From: Ursus arctos
Taxonomy: Eukaryota > Chordata > Mammalia > Carnivora > Ursidae
Assembly: GCF_023065955.2 (NCBI RefSeq)
Contig: NW_026622874.1
Location: 25,167,772 to 25,231,771, forward strand
Length of the DNA: 64,000 bases
Direction of reading: 5' to 3'
Position 1 is the first letter of the stretch; every line of letters begins with the position of its first letter. The notes under the pieces are model-generated. The model had not been told where the DNA came from. It did not search any database and was given only the letters and a program-made list of their open reading frames with translations. Positions 23,440-33,315 of this stretch are shown piece by piece. A program made the translations under genes and the position numbers.

Positions 23440-23645
23440 GGAGGGTCAGGTTTTTCAAAGATTTATCTCTTAATTTTGAGAGAAAAAGAAAGAGCAGGGG
23501 GAGGGGGGCAGAGGGAGAGAAACTCAAGCAGACTCCCCACCGAGCGCAGAGCCTGACGTGGGACTTGATCTCATGACTCTGAGGTCATGGCCTGAGCCAA
23601 AACCAAGAGTCGGACACTCAACTGACTGAGCCACCCAGGTGCCGC
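23440..23645 (-). mobile_element. Carnivore tRNA-Lys-derived SINE, antisense
   Basis: The right end reads ACTGACTGAGCCACCCAGGT, the reverse complement of the SINE head. The middle has 'tgatctcatgactctgaggt', and a purine-rich GAGAG block and an AAAGATTTATCTC-like tail lie on the left. It is older than the SINE at 63726. Confidence 0.9.
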
Positions 23646-23649
23646 ACTT

Positions 23650-23885
23650 CTGTTTCTTTTTTAATTGAAGTATAGTTGACACACAATGTTATATTAGTTT
23701 CAGGTATACAACATAGTGATTCAACAACTCTGTGTGCGTTATGCTACGCTCACAAGTGTAGCTGCCATCTGCCACCATACAACACTATTACAGTACCATA
23801 GACTATATTCCCTATGCTGTACCTTTTAATCACATGACTTCTTCATTCCATAACTGGAAGCCTGTACCTTCTACTCCCCTTCACC
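23650..23885 (-). repeat. L1 3' UTR fragment (L1MA-like), antisense
   Basis: A T-rich start (23651-23663) then 'gaagtatagttgacacacaa', 'tagtttcaggtatacaacat', 'gattcaacaactctgtgtg' and 'tattccctatgctgtacctt'. It sits between similar 20-bp segments (23410-23432 and 23886-23908), probably a decayed target duplication. Confidence 0.65.
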
Positions 23886-23960
23886 CATTGGATTGCTTCT
23901 AGTTTTTCAGCTAATATGAATAACGTTGCTAAGAACATTTTGATATCTGTCTCTTGGTGC
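23886..23960 (-). repeat. Continuation of the old L1M split at 23434
   Basis: 'gattgcttctagtttttcag' / 'taatatgaataacgttgc' / 'taagaacattttgatatctg' continues the antisense L1 ORF2-end order where 23434 stopped. Confidence 0.6.
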
Positions 23961-23961
23961 C

Positions 23962-24545
23962 AGAATAGTCTTAAAACATGGATCAGACCACATCACTTTT
24001 CTGTTTATAACTCTCCAAAATCTTCCTGCCATACTTAAAATGCAAATTCCTTATCATGGCTTATAAAGCCTTCCTTCTCTGATGTCCTATCTCTCTCCTC
24101 CTTGCTCACAATGTTCCCACTTCATCAGTCTTTCTATTGCTGGAACACACTACACTCGCATATACCTCAGGGCCTTTACACTTGCTCTTCCCTTTGCCCG
24201 AATGCAGATCTTGGAATAGCTGGCTTCTTGTCATTCAAGTTTTGAGTCAAATATCAACTCTTCAGACAACTCCTCTGACCACCTAATTTGGAAGAGACCC
24301 CCAAAGCTCTCTCTTACATGTCCTCTTATTTTGTTTTCCTAATGGTACTCTTTGCTATGGAAAGCCATCTTATCTAATGTCTGGTTAGTTGCTTATTGTT
24401 TATCTCTTCCAACCTCCCTGAGCTCAGGGATACTGTCTCTATTGGCTGCTGTATCCTCTGCATTTAGAACTGTGTGTCACCTAGAGCAAGCGTTCAATAA
24501 AAGCTTATTGGATGAATAAATGAATGATGAATGAATGAAAGCTCC
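23962..24545 (+). repeat. L2 LINE 3' end, sense, distal part of the split copy
   Basis: It resumes with 'tcttaaaacatggatcagac' and runs in L2 order: 'cttataaagccttccttctc', 'cagggcctttacacttgctc', 'ctgagctcagggatactgtc', then 'gcgttcaataaaagcttatt' and a (TGAA)n-type tail at 24512-24540. Confidence 0.85.
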
Positions 24546-24549
24546 AGGA

Positions 24550-25215
24550 AAGATGTCAGCATAACCAAATCTAGTGGTAGTTAAGAGGAGGGAAGCAGAG
24601 TAGAGAGCAATGAATACTTTTGAGAACAATGAAAGAAGAATAAAGAAAGGAAGGGAGGCAGCAGGTTAACAATGTGCCCTAGGCTGAGGATTTCCCCCTT
24701 ACCCCTGCAGGTCTGATCACTGGTGTACTGGAGAGTCCCTTGCAGTCTAGCTGATCCTGCAGCCTGGGAGAAGGTTCTCTATGAGGAAGGGAACACTGAA
24801 TCTCCTTCAGAGCATCAACCAAACCCTGTGAAGTAGGAGGAAAAGGCTGCCTTTAATCCTTGTCTAGACAAGGAAGGTGGGACTGCTTCATTATTCTGAG
24901 AAGTTAAGGCAGCAGAATGAGACAATTCAGGCTCCAAGCCTGCCAGTACAACCTCTGGGAATGACAAATTTTCTCAACTACTGCCTCAGTAAACATCGAG
25001 AGAGCAGCAAAAGCCATCACCAGACCCCCATATCTCTCAGCTGGGCTGTGGGGTATGCTCCAAGCAGCCTTTGGTCCATCCCTGCACACACACAGAGCAG
25101 CAAGTTATGGACTCCAGGGAGAAAGGAAGGAATGGGGAGCAATTCTGGAAAAAGAGACTGAAAGCCTCCTCCTGGAGATGGGATAAGAGTGTGGGGATCT
25201 GGGAAAAAGAGAGTG
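24550..25215. other. Unique sequence, nothing recognised
   Basis: A 94-codon + frame (24877-25161) lacks any domain. No other signal seen. Confidence 0.4.
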
Positions 25216-25219
25216 ATGA

Positions 25220-25440
25220 TAAGAACCTGGACTGGAATATAGAGAGGCCTGAGTTATGCCCCAGCCCATCTCTACTTCTGTGGTCTCAGGTGGGCTTCTT
25301 AATCTGCCCAAGCAGAAATTAATTTCTCCTTAAAACGGACATGAATAAATACCCTCAAAAACCTTCATCTCAAGGTTGTTGTAAGGATTAAATGAAACCA
25401 AATATATGAAAGAGCTTTTGAGGAAAACAGAAGATGATCA
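25220..25440 (+). repeat. MIR SINE, sense
   Basis: 'ggtgggcttcttaatctgc' through 'atctcaaggttgttgtaagg' and 'attaaatgaaaccaaatata' / 'tgaaagagcttttgagg' follow the sense MIR 3' half. Confidence 0.65.
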
Positions 25441-25654
25441 TAATAAGCCTGACACAGACCCATTACTCAGAAAGTAAAACAGACAGTAAATCATTGAACA
25501 AGTCTGGAATAAGTGGCAATGTTTGGGAGGATTTTTTTTTTTCGTTACAGACACTATAGCACCCCAGTCCAGGAGGGTGAGAAACTTCTAGTGACTATGT
25601 TCCTAAGAGCATACTGAGATCTGGAGTAGGTAACAGTATGCACCCTTACAATAA

Positions 25655-26889
25655 CAAATGAAAACAAAACAAAAACACTAGGAATTAATCTAATAATAAG
25701 TATGCAAGATGATGAAGAAATGTTTACTTTGAAAACACTATTTAAGGACACAAGAAGTGGAACAACTGGACAAATGGAAAGTCATACCATGTTCATGGAT
25801 TAAAAAAATCTAACATCACAAAGTTATAAATTCTCCCTAAAGTTGACTTATAAAATGAATGTATTCTCAACAAAATTTCTGATAAATTTAATCTAAAATT
25901 CATATGGGACAACAAATAAGCAATAATTTCCAGAAAAATTCTGAAAAAGAAATGTTATGAGAGAAAACAAGCCCTACCACATATTAAGGCATATTATAAA
26001 ACTGCATTAATTAAAACAAGCATTCTAGTATATAACTGGATAAATAGATCAATAGAAAGGAATAAGAAATGCAGAAAGAGACCCAAAAACCTATGAGCAA
26101 TATTGCATTTTAGATCATTGGGGAAGAGTTGAATATTGAATAAATAGCATTGGGACAATTATATAAACATACGTGAAAAAAATTACGTAGAATCCTTCCC
26201 TCAATTCTTACACTAAAATGAACTATTGATGAACCAAAGATCTAAATGAAACCATAAAAATTCTAAAAGTAAAAAAATGTATAATTTTTGTAGTTCTGAA
26301 GGCCTTTGTTAGCATAATACAAAACCAAAATGCAGTAATAAAAAGACTAATGCATTCAGTTACATAAAAATGTAAAAACTGTCATAAAAGCATAACTTCA
26401 AAAGGCAAATTACAAATTAGGAAAATATTTTCTGCATCTATACTAGAGATAAAGGACTAATTTTCTTAATATATAAAGAACTTCTATGAGAGACTATGGA
26501 CTCTGGGAAACAAACAGGGTTTCAGAGGGGAGGAGGGTGGGGGATTGGGCTAGGCTGGTGATGGGTATTAAGGAGGCCATGTATTGCACAGAGCACTGGG
26601 TGTTATACACAAACAATGAGTCATGGAACACTACATCAAAAACTAATGATGCACTGTATGGTGAATAACATAACAATAAAAAATTTAAAAAAAAACAACT
26701 TCTACAAATCAATGAGAAAATATATAAAAGGTATGAACAATCAACTCACAGAAAGGGAAATATCAATGACTCCAATTTATTTTAAAAGATGTTTAATCTC
26801 ACAATAAGAGAAATACACATTGAAACTAGGAGATACCACTTTATTTTAGACAGTCTATGACTAAAAAGCTAATTGCACACTATGTTTGC
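25655..26889 (+). repeat. Old L1 (L1M/HAL1-like) ORF2 relic, 5' part of a split copy
   Basis: AT-rich sequence in sense L1 ORF2 order, with many frameshifts: 'cactaggaattaatctaata', 'cattaattaaaacaagcatt', 'gatcattggggaagagttga', 'ataaaggactaattttctta' and 'gaaactaggagataccactt'. It is interrupted at 26487 by a younger L1 tail and at 26908 by the young L1, and continues at 33303. Confidence 0.8.
26487..26696 (+). mobile_element. 5'-truncated carnivore L1, 3' UTR only
   Basis: 'gagagactatggactctggg' to 'ggtgttatacacaaacaatg' and 'gtgaataacataacaat' plus an A tail parallels the 3' UTR of the young L1s at 33064-33290 and 63490-63700, but with many differences (an older subfamily). Target duplication AACTTCTA at 26479-26486 and 26697-26704, extendable with one mismatch. 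Confidence 0.88.
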
Positions 26890-26907
26890 AAAAATGCAAG
26901 GAAACAG
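26890..26907 (+). other. Left target-site duplication of the young L1
   Basis: AAAAATGCAAGGAAACAG, identical to 33298-33315. The surrounding old L1 text becomes continuous when the interval between the two copies is removed. Confidence 0.93.
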
Positions 26908-27070
26908 ACTATCAGCACCAGCACCAAACAGAGGAATCAGAATTCTACAGCCCCAGGGAGATCAGAAATAGCTTTTTGACCAGTAGGGCTTCAGAGAACG
27001 TCGCAGCCCCAGCTGACACCTGGATGGCGGTCTGACAGAGCTGTAGAAGAAGAAAATGTGATGTCCTGGT
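26908..27070 (+). other. Extra 5' sequence inside the L1 target duplication (candidate 5' transduction)
   Basis: These 163 bases lie after the left duplication and before the recognisable L1 start (GAAGGAGTTAAGATGGCGG at 27071). They contain no L1 motif that I recognise and do not continue the old L1 flank, which resumes only at 33316. The simplest reading is that transcription of the source element began upstream of its 5' end. An atypical subfamily 5' UTR is the alternative. Confidence 0.6.
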
Positions 27071-28192
27071 GAAGGAGTTAAGATGGCGGAGGAGTAGGAG
27101 ACACTGTTTTCAGTCGGTCCCCTGAGTCAAGCTGGATAGGTACCAGACCAGCCTAAACAACCACGGAACCAACCTGAGACACAGGAAGACGCATCTAGAT
27201 CTCTACAAATGAACATCTCCAGCGCTGAGTATTGAGGTACGAAGCCGGGAGCCATGAAACCGTGCACAGATATAGGAAGATAAACGGAAGGGGGAGGGAG
27301 CCGCCGCGTTCGGGCGCCAGGAAGCGGTAGCCACTTGCACGGGGGAGCGGGCGGGCTCGCAGACGGCACCCGCAAAACAGCAGACTGAGACCGTGAGCCG
27401 CGTGCGCGCGCCACCAGGCATCTCGCGGAACCCCGGAATCCTGGTGCTCTCACTGGATCCAGACTGAGACCGGGAGATCCGGGAGCGCGCACGGGGCGGC
27501 TGGCGGCGTTAGAAACACAAAGGACAGAGACGCCGGCCCTGGAAGTGAGGGCTGGGACGCCGGGTGTGGGGCGCACATCCCGGGACGCTGCAGGGTTGAG
27601 CAGCACCAACAGTAACAGAGTTAAAGTGGCCAGAACATTAGTAGAGAACGGGCCACAATCCCTCTGTTCTGTGACAGAGGCTGAAATTTGGCCGCTGCTG
27701 CTCTGACTCTCAGAAGAGGCACAGCAAACCGCCAGGGAAAGCCGCCAGAGAACAAAAGCCTGGAAATACCGGCTCAGAGAGTGCCCATCCCCATCCCCCC
27801 TCACAGGGGACACGGAGACTCTAACCAAACAGGGTTGCCTGAGTATCGGCGCGGCAGGCCCCTCCCCCAGAAGGCAGGCTGAAAAATCAAGAAGCCCACA
27901 ACCCAGGAGCCGGGGTGGCGCAGTCATTGAGCGCCTGTCTTCGGCTTAGGGCGTGATCCCGGCGTTCCGGAAAGGAGTCCCTCATCGGGCTCCTCCGCGG
28001 GGAGCCTGCTTCTTCCTCTCCCACTCCCCTGCTTCTGTTCCCTCTCTCGCTGGTTGGCTGCCACATAAATAAATAAATAAAATCTTTAAAGAAGAAGCCC
28101 ACATCCCTAAGATCCCTATAAAACAAGGGGCACGGCCTGGGACCCAGTCAATAATTTGGGCTCTGGAAACCCCGCAACCTCTCTTCATCAGA
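27071..28192 (+). promoter_or_regulatory. L1 5' UTR / internal promoter
   Basis: It begins with GAAGGAGTTAAGATGGCGG. The AAGATGGCGG at 27080-27089 matches the YY1-type site that positions L1 transcription in other mammals. 27290-27620 is GC- and CpG-rich (for example 'ccgccgcgttcgggcgcc'), an expected target of methylation. A SINE interrupts the 3' half. A 266-codon minus-strand open frame (27127-27927) crosses it. About 936 bp remain if the SINE is excluded. Confidence 0.85.
27906..28091 (+). mobile_element. Carnivore SINE inserted in the L1 5' UTR
   Basis: Head GGAGCCGGGGTGGCGCAGTC, then 'ttcggcttagggcgtgatcc' / 'cggcgttccgg', CT-rich middle and AAATAAATAAATAAAATC tail. Target duplication AAGAAGCCCACA at 27889-27900 and 28092-28103, extendable to 16 bp with one mismatch. 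It is the same young type as the SINE at 63726. It sits about 100 bp upstream of ORF1. Confidence 0.95.
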
Positions 28193-29095
28193 ATGACAAG
28201 AAGGAGAAGCCCCCCCCAGCAAAGAAAAGACAATGAGTCTGTGGCCTCTGCCACAGAAATAATGGATATGGATGTAACCAAATTATCAGAAATGGAATTC
28301 AGAGTAACGATGGTCAAAATGATGAGTAGAATTGAAAAAACTATTAACGAAAAGGTTACTGAGAATATAGAATCCCTAAGGACAGAAATGAGAGCGAATC
28401 TGACAGAAATTAAAAATTCTATGAGCCAAATGCAGGCAAAACTAGAGGCTCTGACGGCCAGGGTCGCAGAAGCAGAGGAAAGGGTTAGTGAATTGGAGGT
28501 TGGGTTAATAGAAGAAAAAACGAAAATAGAAGCTGGTCTTAAAAAAATCCACGCCCACGAATGTAGGTTACAGGAGATTACTGACTCAATGAAACGATCC
28601 AATGTTAGAATCATCGGCATCCCCGACGGGGTGGAGAAAAACGGAGGTCTAGAAGAGATATTTGAACAAATTGTAGCTGAAAACTTCCCTAATCTAGCGA
28701 GGGAAACAAACATTCGTGTCCAAGAGGCAGAGAGGACCCCTCCCAAGCTCAACCACGACAAACCTACGCCACGTCACGTCATAGTGCATTTCGCAAATAT
28801 TAGATCCAAGGATACAGTACTGAAAGCGGCCAGGGCAAAGAAATTTCTCACGTACCAAGGCAAAGGCATCAGAATTACGTCAGACCTGTCTACACAGACC
28901 TGGAATGAGAGAAAGGGTTGGGGGAGCATATTTAAAGCTCTTTCAGAGAAAACCATGCAGCCAAGGATCCTTTATCCAGCAAGGCTGTCATTCAGAATTG
29001 ATGGAGAAATAAAGACATTCCAGAATCGCCAGTCATTGACCAATTTCGTAACCACGAAACCAGCCCTACAGGAGATATTACGGGGGGTTCTATAA
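28193..29095 (+). CDS. L1 ORF1 protein (RNA-binding chaperone), intact frame
   Basis: This encodes L1 ORF1p, the trimeric nucleic-acid chaperone that coats L1 RNA in cytoplasmic ribonucleoprotein particles and is needed in cis for retrotransposition. The 300-codon frame is open from ATG 28193 to TAA 29093-29095. Residues 1-35 form a basic, Ser-rich N-terminus. Residues about 38-135 are heptad-like with many Glu, Lys, Leu and Met, as expected for the coiled coil. The RRM core begins at NVRIIGIPDG (137-146) with its second strand at RHVIVHF (194-200). The C-terminal domain spans about 206-300 and includes ARAKKFLTYQGKGIRI and YPARLSF. It is somewhat shorter than the human protein (338 aa), mainly N-terminally. 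The start was chosen as the first ATG of the frame. ORF2 follows after 72 bp, as in other L1s. It is a retrotransposon gene, not a host gene. Confidence 0.95.
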   Translation: MTRRRSPPQQRKDNESVASATEIMDMDVTKLSEMEFRVTMVKMMSRIEKTINEKVTENIESLRTEMRANLTEIKNSMSQMQAKLEALTARVAEAEERVSELEVGLIEEKTKIEAGLKKIHAHECRLQEITDSMKRSNVRIIGIPDGVEKNGGLEEIFEQIVAENFPNLARETNIRVQEAERTPPKLNHDKPTPRHVIVHFANIRSKDTVLKAARAKKFLTYQGKGIRITSDLSTQTWNERKGWGSIFKALSEKTMQPRILYPARLSFRIDGEIKTFQNRQSLTNFVTTKPALQEILRGVL

Positions 29096-29167
29096 AAGTA
29101 AAAAGGCCCCAAGAGTGATACAGAACAGAAAGTCACAGCCAATACAAACAAAGACTTTACTGGCAAC

Positions 29168-32100
29168 ATGGCATTATTAAAATCATATCTCTCAGTAATC
29201 AGTCTTAATGTAAATGGTTTGAACCATCCCATAAAACGCCACAGGGTTGCAGATTGGATAAAAAAAAATGACCCATCCATTTGCTGTCTACAAGAGACTC
29301 ATTTCGAACCCAAAGATGCATTCAGACTGAGAGTAAGGGGATGGAGTACCATCTTTCACGCAAATGGACCTCAAAAGAAAGCTGGGGTAGCAATTCTCAT
29401 ATCAGATAAATTGGATTTTAAACTACAGACTATAGTTAGAGATGCAGAAGGGCACTATATTATTCTTAAGGGAAGTATTCAACAAGTGGATATGACAATT
29501 ATAAATATATATGCCCCCAACAGGGGAGCAGCAAGATACACAAGCCAACTCTTAACCAGAATAAAGAGACATATAAATAAAAATACATTAATAGTAGGGG
29601 ACCTCAACACTTCACTATCAGAAATAGACAGAACACCCTGGCAAAAACTAAGCAAAGAATCAAAGGCTTTGAATGCCATACTCGACGAGTTGGACCTCAT
29701 AGATATATGTAGAACACTACACCCCAGAACCAAAGAATACTCATTCTATTCTAATGCCCATGGAACATTTTCAAGAATAGACCATGTTCTGGGACACAAA
29801 ACAGGTCTCAACCGATACCAAAAGATTGAAATTATCCCCTGCATATTCTCAGACCACAACGCTCTGAAATTGGAACTCAACCACAAGGAAAAATTTGGAA
29901 GAAACTCAAACACTTGGAGACTAAGAACCATCCTGCTCAGGAATGACTCAATAAACCAGGAAATCAAAAATCAAATTAAACAATTTATGGAGACCAACGA
30001 GAATGAAAATACAACAGTCCAAAACCTATGGGATACTGCAAAGGCAGCCCTAAGGGGGAAATACATAGCCATCCAAGCCTCACTCAAAAGAATAGAAAAA
30101 TCTAAAATGCAGTTTTTATATTCTCACCTCAAGAAGCTGGAACAGCAACAGAGGGACAGGCCTAATCCACGCATGAGGAAGCAGTTGACCAAAATTAGAG
30201 CTGAAATCAATCAAGCAGAAACCAGAAGTACAGTAGAGCAGATCAACAGGACTAGAAGCTGGTTCTTGGAGAGAATCAATAAAATTCACAGACCACTGGC
30301 AAGACTTATCCAAAAGAAAAGAGAAAGGACCCAGATTATTAAAATTATGAATGAAAAAGGAGAAGTCACGACGTGCACCATTGAAATTGGAAGGATTATT
30401 AGAAATTTTTATCAACAGCTATATGCCAATAAATTAAGCAATCTGGAAGAGATGGAATCCTTCCTGGAAACCTATAAACTACCAAGATTGAAACCGGAAG
30501 AAATTGATTCCTTAAACAGGCCAATTAATTATGAAGAAATTGAGTCAGTGATAAACAACCTTCCAAATAACAAAACTCCAGGCCCGGATGGTTTTCCTGG
30601 GGAATTCTACCAAACATTCAAAGAAGAAATAATACCTATTCTCCTAAAGCTATTTCAAAAAATAGAAACAGAAGGAAAGCTACCAAACTCATTCTATGAG
30701 GCCAATATTACCTTGATCCCCAAACCAGGCAAAGACCCCATCAAAAAGGAGAATTACAGACCGATTTCCCTAATGAATATGGACGCCAAAATCCTCAACA
30801 AGATACTTGCTAATAGAATCCAACAGTACATTACAAGGATTATCTATCACGATCAAGTGGGATTCATACCTGGGATGCAAGCGTGGTTCAATATTTGCAA
30901 ATCAATCAGCGTGATACATCATATCAACAAGAAAAGACTCAGGAACCATATGATCCTCTCAATTGATGCCGAAAAAGCATCTGACAAAATACAGCATCCT
31001 TTCCTGATTAAAACCCTTCAGAGTGTAGGAATAGAAGGTACATTTCTCAATCTCATAAAAGCCATCTATGAAAAGCCTATTGCAAATATTATTCTCAATG
31101 GGGAAAAGCTGGAAGCCTTTCCCTTAAGATCAGGAATTCGACAAGGATGCCCACTCTCGCCACTATTATTCAACATAGTACTAGAAGTCCTTGCAACAGC
31201 AATCAGACGACAAAAAGGGATCAAAGGTATTCAAATTGGCAAAGAAGAAGTCAAAATGTCTCTCTCTGCAGATGACATGATACTCTATATGGAAAACCCA
31301 AAAGAAGCCACTCCCAAATTATTAGAAGTTATAGAGCAATTCAGTAACGTGGCAGGATACAAAATAAATGCTCAGAAATCAGTTGCATTTCTATACACGA
31401 ATAACGAGACCTAAGAAAGAGAAATTAGGGAATCCATCCCATTTACAATAGCACCAAAAACCATACGTTACCTTGGAATTAACTTAACCAGAGACGTAAA
31501 GGACCTATATTCTAGAAACTATAAATCACTCTTGAAAGACATTGAGGAAGACATAAAAAGATGGAAAGATATTCCATGCTCATGGATCGGAAGAATTAAC
31601 ATCGTTAAAATGTCCATGCTACCCAGAGCAATCTACACTTTCAATGCTATCCCGATCAAAATACCGAGGACATTTTTCAAAGAACTGGAACAAACAGTCC
31701 TTAAATTTGTATGGAAACAGAAAAGGCCCCGAATCTCCAAGGAACTGTTGAAAAGGAAAAACAAAGCTGGGGGCATCACAATGCCGGATTTCGAGCTGTA
31801 CTACAAAGCTGTGATCACAAAGACAGCATGGTACTGGCACAAAAACAGACACATAGACCAATGGAACAGAATAGAGAGCCCAGAAATGGACCCTCGGCTC
31901 TTTGGGCAACTAATATTTGATAAAGCAGGAAAAAACATCCGGTGGGAAAAAGACAGTCTCTTCAATAAATGGTGCTGGGAAAATTGGACAGCTACATGCA
32001 AGAGAATGAAACTTGACCACCATCTCACACCATACACAAAAATAAACTCCAAATGGATGAAAGACCTCGAGGTGAGACAGGAATCCATCAAAATTCTAGA

Positions 32101-32995
32101 GGAGAACATAGGCAACAACCTCTACGACATTGGCCAAAGCAACCTTTTTCATGACACATCCCCAAAGGCAAGAGAAACAAAAGATAAAATGAATTTATGG
32201 GACTTCATCAAGATTAAAAGTTTCTGCACAGCCAAGGAAACAGTCAGAAAAACTAAGAGGCAGCCCACGGAATGGGAGAATATATTTGCAAATGACACTA
32301 CAGATAAAGGACTGGTATCCAAGATCTACAAAGAACTTCTCAAACTCAATACACGAGAAACAAATAAACAAATCAAAAAATGGGCAGAAGATATGAACAG
32401 ACACTTTTCCAATGAAGACATACAAATGGCTAACAGACACATGAAAAAATGTTCAAAATCATTAGCCATCAGGGAAATTCAAATCAAAACCACACTGAGA
32501 TACCACCTTACGCCAGTTAGAATGGCAAAAATAGACAAGGCAAGAGACAACAATTGTTGGAGAGGATGTGGAGAAAGGGGATCCCTCCTACATTGTTGGT
32601 GGGAATGCAAGTTGGTACAGCCACTCTGGAAAACAGTGTGGAGGTCCCTTAAAAAGTTAAAAATTGAGCTACCCTATGATCCAGCCATTGCACTACTGGG
32701 TGTTTACCCCAAAGATACAGACGTAGTAAAGAGAAGGGCCATATGCACACCAATGTTCATAGCAGCGATGTCCACAATAGCTAAATCGTGGAAGGAGCCG
32801 AGATGCCCTTCAACAGATGACTGGATTAAGAAGTTGTGGTCCATATATACAATGGAATATTACTCAGCTATCAGAAAGAACGAGTTCTCAACATTTGCTA
32901 CAACATGGACGGCACTGGAGGAGATAATGCTAAGTGAAATAAGTCAAGCAGAGAAAGACAACTATCATATGATTTCTCTCATCTATGGAACATAA
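29168..32995 (+). pseudogene. L1 ORF2 (endonuclease-reverse transcriptase), broken by one stop
   Basis: ORF2p nicks target DNA and reverse-transcribes L1 RNA from the nick. Reading from ATG 29168, the frame has the family's length (1275 codons), with no frameshift and a single internal TAA at codon 749 (31412-31414). The second open part begins in the same frame. Endonuclease residues are intact at the expected numbers: N14, E43 (in LQETHF), Y115, D145/N147 (VGDLN), D205, D229/H230 (SDH). In the reverse transcriptase, D600 (motif A) and D702/D703 (motif C) are present. However, residue 605 ([10 protein letters not shown]) and residue 700 (SLSADD) are Ser, where the family has Phe. The C-terminal CX3CX7HX4C motif (C1130, C1134, H1142, C1147) is present. 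Translation as it stands ends within or just after the RT domain, losing the C-terminal region, so activity is unlikely. Trans-complementation cannot rescue it well because ORF2p acts mainly in cis. Confidence 0.95.
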
Positions 32996-33297
32996 GAACT
33001 AGGATGATCGGTAGGGGAAGAAAGGGATAAAGAAAGGGGGGGTAACCAGAAGGGGGAATGAAACATGAGAGACTATGAGAAACAAACTGAGGACTTCAGA
33101 GGGGAGGGGTGTGGAGGAATGGGATAGACTGGTGATGGGTAGTAAGGAGGGCACGTATTGCATGGTGCACTGGGTGTTATACACAACTAATGAATCATCG
33201 AGCCTTACATCGGAAACCGGGGATGTACTGTATGGTGACTAACATAATATAATAAAAAATCATTAAAATAAAAAATAAAATTAAAAAAAAAAGGAAA
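32996..33297 (+). other. L1 3' UTR and poly(A) tail
   Basis: A G-rich stretch (33030-33120, including AGGGGAGGGGTG) is followed by 'tatggtgactaacataatat', the polyadenylation signal AATAAA at 33251-33256, and an imperfect A-rich tail. It aligns with 63422-63705, which has a 7-base insertion relative to this copy near 63500. Confidence 0.9.
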
Positions 33298-33315
33298 AAA
33301 AATGCAAGGAAACAG
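33298..33315 (+). other. Right target-site duplication of the young L1
   Basis: AAAAATGCAAGGAAACAG, identical to 26890-26907; the old L1 text continues directly with GCACTGTACC. Confidence 0.93.

Larger units (their letters stand above)
26908..33297 (+). mobile_element. Near-full-length young carnivore L1 retrotransposon
   Basis: Complete LINE-1 order within one pair of 18-bp target duplications: about 163 bp of non-L1-looking leader, 5' UTR, ORF1 (28193-29095), a 72-bp spacer, ORF2-length frame (29168-32995), 3' UTR with AATAAA (33251-33256) and an A-rich tail. A SINE (27906-28091) lies in the 5' UTR. The 3' 1.8 kb is about 98-99% identical by eye to the copy at 61875-63705, so both are recent. 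ORF1 is open. ORF2 has one TAA at 31412-31414 plus two Phe-to-Ser changes in the RT core, so autonomous activity is unlikely. Confidence 0.96.

Noticed and set aside
27982..28761. 259-codon minus-strand frame opposite L1 ORF1
   Set aside because: Shadow of ORF1 on the other strand (hydrophobic text mirroring the charged coiled coil) extended through the SINE.
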